In this document: positions 61,576 to 64,000 of the stretch, one piece after another
How the letters are laid out: each line of letters starts with the position of its first letter
Numbering within the stretch: position 1 is the first letter of the stretch
Assembly (NCBI RefSeq): GCF_021025955.1
Contig: NZ_JAJNCL010000007.1
Location: 124,001-188,000 of the forward strand
Source: Rhodococcus qingshengii
GTDB taxonomy: Bacteria; Actinomycetota; Actinomycetes; Mycobacteriales; Mycobacteriaceae
Reading direction: 5' to 3'
DNA: 64,000 nucleotides
Made by a program: the position numbers and the translations under genes
Notes under the pieces: generated by a model
Databases searched by the model: none
Told to the model about the DNA's origin: nothing
Seen by the model: the letters and a program-made list of their open reading frames with translations, nothing else

Positions 61576-62148
61576 GTGACGAATGTCCGCGCCCGACTCT
61601 CTCGCGACCAGTGGATCGATGCAGCTTTTCAGGCTCTGACCAGCCATGGGCCTGATGCAGTTGCCGTGGAAAAGGTGGCGCGCACGCTCGGATCGACCAA
61701 GGGTTCTTTCTATTGGCACTTCGCCAACCGTGACGAGTTGCTGCAAGCTGCGCTCGATCGGTGGGAAGTTTTGGCAACCGAGAGACTGATCTCCTCCGTT
61801 GAGTCCTCTGGTGAACCGGCGGAGGCGCGATTGCGTCGTCTGGTGGATTCGGTCACGACCGGATTGGCCGATCGTCGTGCGGAGTTGGAACTGCTTGCCG
61901 GGATCGACCATCCTGTGGTTTCGGCGGCGGTTCGACGTGTCACCGAGCGTCGAGTTGCCTATATCGTGACGTTGTTGATCGATCTGGGTATGGACAGGCA
62001 GAAGGCGGAACATCGTGGCGTACTTGCGTATTCGATGTACCTGGGGCAGATGCAACTGGTGCACAGTGCGCCCGATGCGGTTCCTCGCAGCGATGCGGAC
62101 GCTCACGCACTCGCCGACGAGTTCGTGAACATGGTTCTAGCCAGGTAA
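61576..62148 (+). CDS. TetR-family regulator
   Basis: A 190-residue TetR protein; the GTG at 61576 gives the usual N-terminus (VTNVRARLSRDQW), and the HTH is VEKVARTLGSTKGSFYWHFA (about 30-55). GGAG directly abuts the GTG, so spacing is too short for normal initiation. A leaderless transcript starting near this codon is a possibility. The divergent DUF2867-like gene and the operator between them define the local regulon. Confidence 0.85.
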   Translation: MTNVRARLSRDQWIDAAFQALTSHGPDAVAVEKVARTLGSTKGSFYWHFANRDELLQAALDRWEVLATERLISSVESSGEPAEARLRRLVDSVTTGLADRRAELELLAGIDHPVVSAAVRRVTERRVAYIVTLLIDLGMDRQKAEHRGVLAYSMYLGQMQLVHSAPDAVPRSDADAHALADEFVNMVLAR

Positions 62149-62327
62149 GTCCGCCGTCGAATGCAGCGTGATCTGCGCATCACCCTGCGCTTTCAGGTGA
62201 GGGACCACACATTGCGCGTAACCCATAGTTACAGATACTTTGAGGTCAGCTGAAGTGGGGTGCCGGATATGTCGGCATGTCCCGGAGGCGCAAAACCGTT
62301 TCACGACAGGAAGAAAGGTGACTCACC

Positions 62328-62456
62328 ATGAGCGTTGTGCTTATTTCGTTGCTGGTCGCCGCTGGACTCACCGTGCTGGCCACCAGTGACGGTGCCGGTC
62401 TGGACTTCGGGAGTCGGCAGCTGAACCGTCAGTTGAAGACCCGCACGCACCGGTAA
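62328..62456 (+). CDS. Small single-helix membrane protein
   Basis: A 42-residue frame (MSVVLISLLVAAGLTVLATS, then a polar tail ending LKTRTHR) with an AAAGGTG box before the ATG. One helix is followed by a charged tail. A strong terminator follows within 10 bases of the stop, which supports a real transcript. No family is recognised. Confidence 0.6.
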   Translation: MSVVLISLLVAAGLTVLATSDGAGLDFGSRQLNRQLKTRTHR

Positions 62457-62464
62457 CCCCGGAG

Positions 62465-62504
62465 AACGGCCGGCTCCACGCGATGTTTCGCGGAGCCGGC
62501 CGTT
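62465..62504 (+). terminator. Strong hairpin terminator
   Basis: AACGGCCGGCTCC (62465-62477) pairs perfectly with 62492-62504 over 13 bp around a 14-base loop. The plus strand continues GCGTTGCCC rather than with a T-tract. Confidence 0.8.
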
Positions 62505-62516
62505 TGCGTTGCCCGG

Positions 62517-63401
62517 TCAGTTCACCCCGAGATCTGCCAGCCAGGCCCGAGTGCTGCGGGCAGTGATACCCAAGGCAGTAGTAGAACCCGTCGCGGAGTC
62601 GAACGCGACGCTGTCGGCAGATTCGAGTCCCGTGTAGAGCTGGGAAACCCCGGCTGCTGCGCCCGCTCCGATGATCGGCGCAATCGATGCACCGAAGGCA
62701 TCGGGTGTCACGGCTTCGAAAGTTACCGCGCGCGAGAAGTGTTCGGCGAATGCCTCGGCCAATTCGATACCGGTGATCGCCGGAATCTGTCCGATGTCGA
62801 CTGCGTCCGGTGCTACGTCGAGAGTCAGGGCCGCGACGGCTGCATCGGCGACGTCGAGGTGTGAACTCCATGCGACCGCGAGATCGGCACGCAGCGGGTA
62901 GCGCAGGACGCCTTCGTCTTTCGCCCCCGACAGCACGGTGGGCAGAAGAAGATTCTCGAGGAACAAACGTGGGGTCAGGACGGTCACCGCGATGCCTTCG
63001 GCGCGAAGTCCGTCGACGAGCTCGGAGAGAACGGGTGTGTTGGGACCGGTAAGCGGCGAAGTAGCGTCGCCGATCACCGTGCCGCTGGTAGAGATCACGA
63101 ACCGCGAAGGGCGTGCCACTCGCGCTGCAGCCAGAACGTTGTGGGCGTAACCCGCAAGCGTCTCGGTATCTCCGGCGAGTGGCAGGTGAAAGAACACCCC
63201 ATCTGCCCCGCGATACGCGTCGGCAAGAGAGTTGACGGACGTATTGTCCGCGACGACGGTGTTCGCACCCTCGAACGTCTGGTCAGGGTTACGGGTGATT
63301 GCTCGGACTTCGGCCCCTGCCGATCCGGCGAGAGCCGCGACCAATCCTGCGAGAACGGGAGAACCCTGTGCGCCGGTGGCGCCATGCACTGTGTAAGTCA
63401 T
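62517..63401 (-). CDS. NmrA/SDR-like NAD(P)-binding protein
   Basis: A 294-residue atypical SDR with the N-terminal nucleotide motif VHGATGAQGSPVLAGL, a substrate-like region RFVISTSGTVIGDA and PRLFLENLLLPTVL. The family includes NmrA-like redox sensors and quinone reductases; the usual catalytic YxxxK is not evident. The divergent HxlR gene, sharing an inverted repeat in the intergenic region, is its probable regulator. HxlR/NmrA pairs often respond to electrophiles or diamide stress. Confidence 0.85.
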   Translation of the reverse strand: MTYTVHGATGAQGSPVLAGLVAALAGSAGAEVRAITRNPDQTFEGANTVVADNTSVNSLADAYRGADGVFFHLPLAGDTETLAGYAHNVLAAARVARPSRFVISTSGTVIGDATSPLTGPNTPVLSELVDGLRAEGIAVTVLTPRLFLENLLLPTVLSGAKDEGVLRYPLRADLAVAWSSHLDVADAAVAALTLDVAPDAVDIGQIPAITGIELAEAFAEHFSRAVTFEAVTPDAFGASIAPIIGAGAAAGVSQLYTGLESADSVAFDSATGSTTALGITARSTRAWLADLGVN

Positions 63402-63409
63402 GACGCCTA

Positions 63410-63446
63410 TAGTTCACATCGGGAACCAGTTACTTCAAGTGAACTA
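63410..63446. promoter_or_regulatory. Inverted repeat between NmrA and HxlR genes
   Basis: TAGTTCAC (63410-63417) and GTGAACTA (63439-63446) form perfect 8-bp arms 21 bases apart, between the two divergent start codons. It is a likely HxlR operator. Confidence 0.55.
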
Positions 63447-63457
63447 ATGGAAAATCG

Positions 63458-63784
63458 ATGAGTGAATCAGGTCACGTTCTTCCGGAGTGCGGCGTTGCGC
63501 GCTTCCTGCTGGTCCTCGACGGACCGTGGGCAACGCTGATCGTGCGTGAGCTCACGCACGGCCCGATGCGCTTCACGGAACTACGACGCGCTTTGCCCGG
63601 CATCAGTCCAAGGACGCTGTCGGCCAGGCTCAAACGTTTCGAGGAGTTCGACCTGGTAACCCGGACTGCCTACGCCGAGGTGCCGCCGCGAGTGGAGTAC
63701 GAACTCACCGCGACGGGGATGGAACTGCGCTCCGTGCTCGAAGCGATGGTCGAGTGGGCGGATCTGGCACTCCCCGTTTCGTGA
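63458..63784 (+). CDS. HxlR-family transcriptional regulator
   Basis: A 108-residue winged-helix regulator with the HxlR core (DGPWATLIVRELTHGPMRFT, LPGISPRTLSARLKRFEEFD). A conserved cysteine, C12 in LPECGVARF, matches the redox-sensing position in YodB/HypR-type members. It is divergent from the NmrA-like gene and probably represses it. Confidence 0.9.
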   Translation: MSESGHVLPECGVARFLLVLDGPWATLIVRELTHGPMRFTELRRALPGISPRTLSARLKRFEEFDLVTRTAYAEVPPRVEYELTATGMELRSVLEAMVEWADLALPVS

Positions 63785-63791
63785 CCAGCCC

Positions 63792-64000
63792 TCAGTGCGG
63801 GCCCGAAAGTCCTACCCGCAGAGCGCCGCAGGCCTCGAACATCGCGTCTTGTCCGGTGTGGCCGACGCCGGTGGTGTTGACGAAGGCATGGATCAATCCA
63901 GTGTGACGCCTCAGTGCAACGGGGACTCCGGCCTCTCGCAGCCGGTTCGCGTATTCCTCACCCTCGTCGCGTAGTGGGTCGAAACCGGCGACGGCAACGT
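63792..64000 (-). CDS. HSL-family alpha/beta hydrolase, C-terminal part (truncated by window edge)
   Basis: Sixty-nine codons from the right edge to a TGA at 63792. The translation reads VAVAGFDPLRDEGEEYANRL, then REAGVPVALRRHTGLIHAFV, and ends LRVGLSGPH. The acid DPLRDEG and histidine in LIHAF are the C-terminal catalytic residues of the HSL esterase family. The oxyanion and nucleophile parts lie beyond the window. Confidence 0.85.
   Translation of the reverse strand, partial: VAVAGFDPLRDEGEEYANRLREAGVPVALRRHTGLIHAFVNTTGVGHTGQDAMFEACGALRVGLSGPH

Overview
The window looks like chromosomal DNA of a mycolic-acid actinomycete, most likely Rhodococcus (R. erythropolis/qingshengii-like). The evidence is gene content: GC-rich codon use, an mce/yrbE lipid-import operon, PucR regulators, UsfY, SigF-type promoters, a 13E12/DUF222 HNH gene, a DUF5701 protein and a Rv3818-like MBL-Rieske protein. 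The genus is inferred; no rRNA or tRNA gene was seen.

Region 1 (1-12,978, all minus strand) is a tight operon read right to left. Its order is a desaturase/hydroxylase fused to its own ferredoxin-type reductase, an acyl-CoA ligase, an aldehyde dehydrogenase, a GMC alcohol/sterol oxidase, two YrbE permeases, and MceA-MceD, with MceD running off the left edge. Together these encode import of a lipophilic compound plus every step needed to turn an alkyl chain into an acyl-CoA. The order of activities parallels the Pseudomonas alk pathway but with an Mce importer. Two PucR regulators (13,235-16,083) lie upstream. This is the most interesting candidate system in the window.

Region 2 (16,190-17,060) is a genomic scar. 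It holds a frameshifted IS6-family transposase relic, a membrane-protein fragment and a 34-codon stub resembling the N-terminus of the RNA-polymerase-protecting helicase HelR/HelD. Upstream of the stub is a near-perfect rifamycin-associated element (RAE).

Region 3 (17,150-23,750) is a general-stress island: CsbD-like protein, KatE-type large catalase, Rho-N-domain protein, UsfY, a glutamate-cysteine ligase-like enzyme, a disordered protein and a CinA-type amidohydrolase. Three SigF-type promoters (GTTT-N15/16-GGGTA) are visible.

Region 4 (24,058-37,127) holds small catabolic modules and their regulators. They include a TetR-controlled MHS transporter/MaoC/acyl-CoA ligase operon with two 16-bp palindromes, a TetR/VOC pair around a nested palindrome, an FAD-linked 2-hydroxyacid oxidase divergent from a LysR gene, and a PucR-like regulator with an HSL-type esterase.

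Region 5 (37,200-47,760) holds an ECF42-type sigma factor with its DGPF partner, a DJ-1/PfpI protein, a DUF222 HNH endonuclease with an SOS-box-like site, a TetR/hydrolase/amidase locus, and a four-gene TetR operon with a perfect 10-4-10 operator.

Region 6 (47,878-64,000) holds a lipid kinase, a two-component system, a GAP-family membrane protein, a type-B carboxylesterase, a SARP regulator with tandem 11-bp repeats, a Tat lipoprotein siderophore-binding protein with a half-conserved iron box, an MBL-Rieske protein, a TetR/DUF2867 pair around a 43-bp inverted repeat, and an HxlR/NmrA pair. It ends in the truncated C-terminus of an esterase. No CRISPR array, tRNA or rRNA was recognised.
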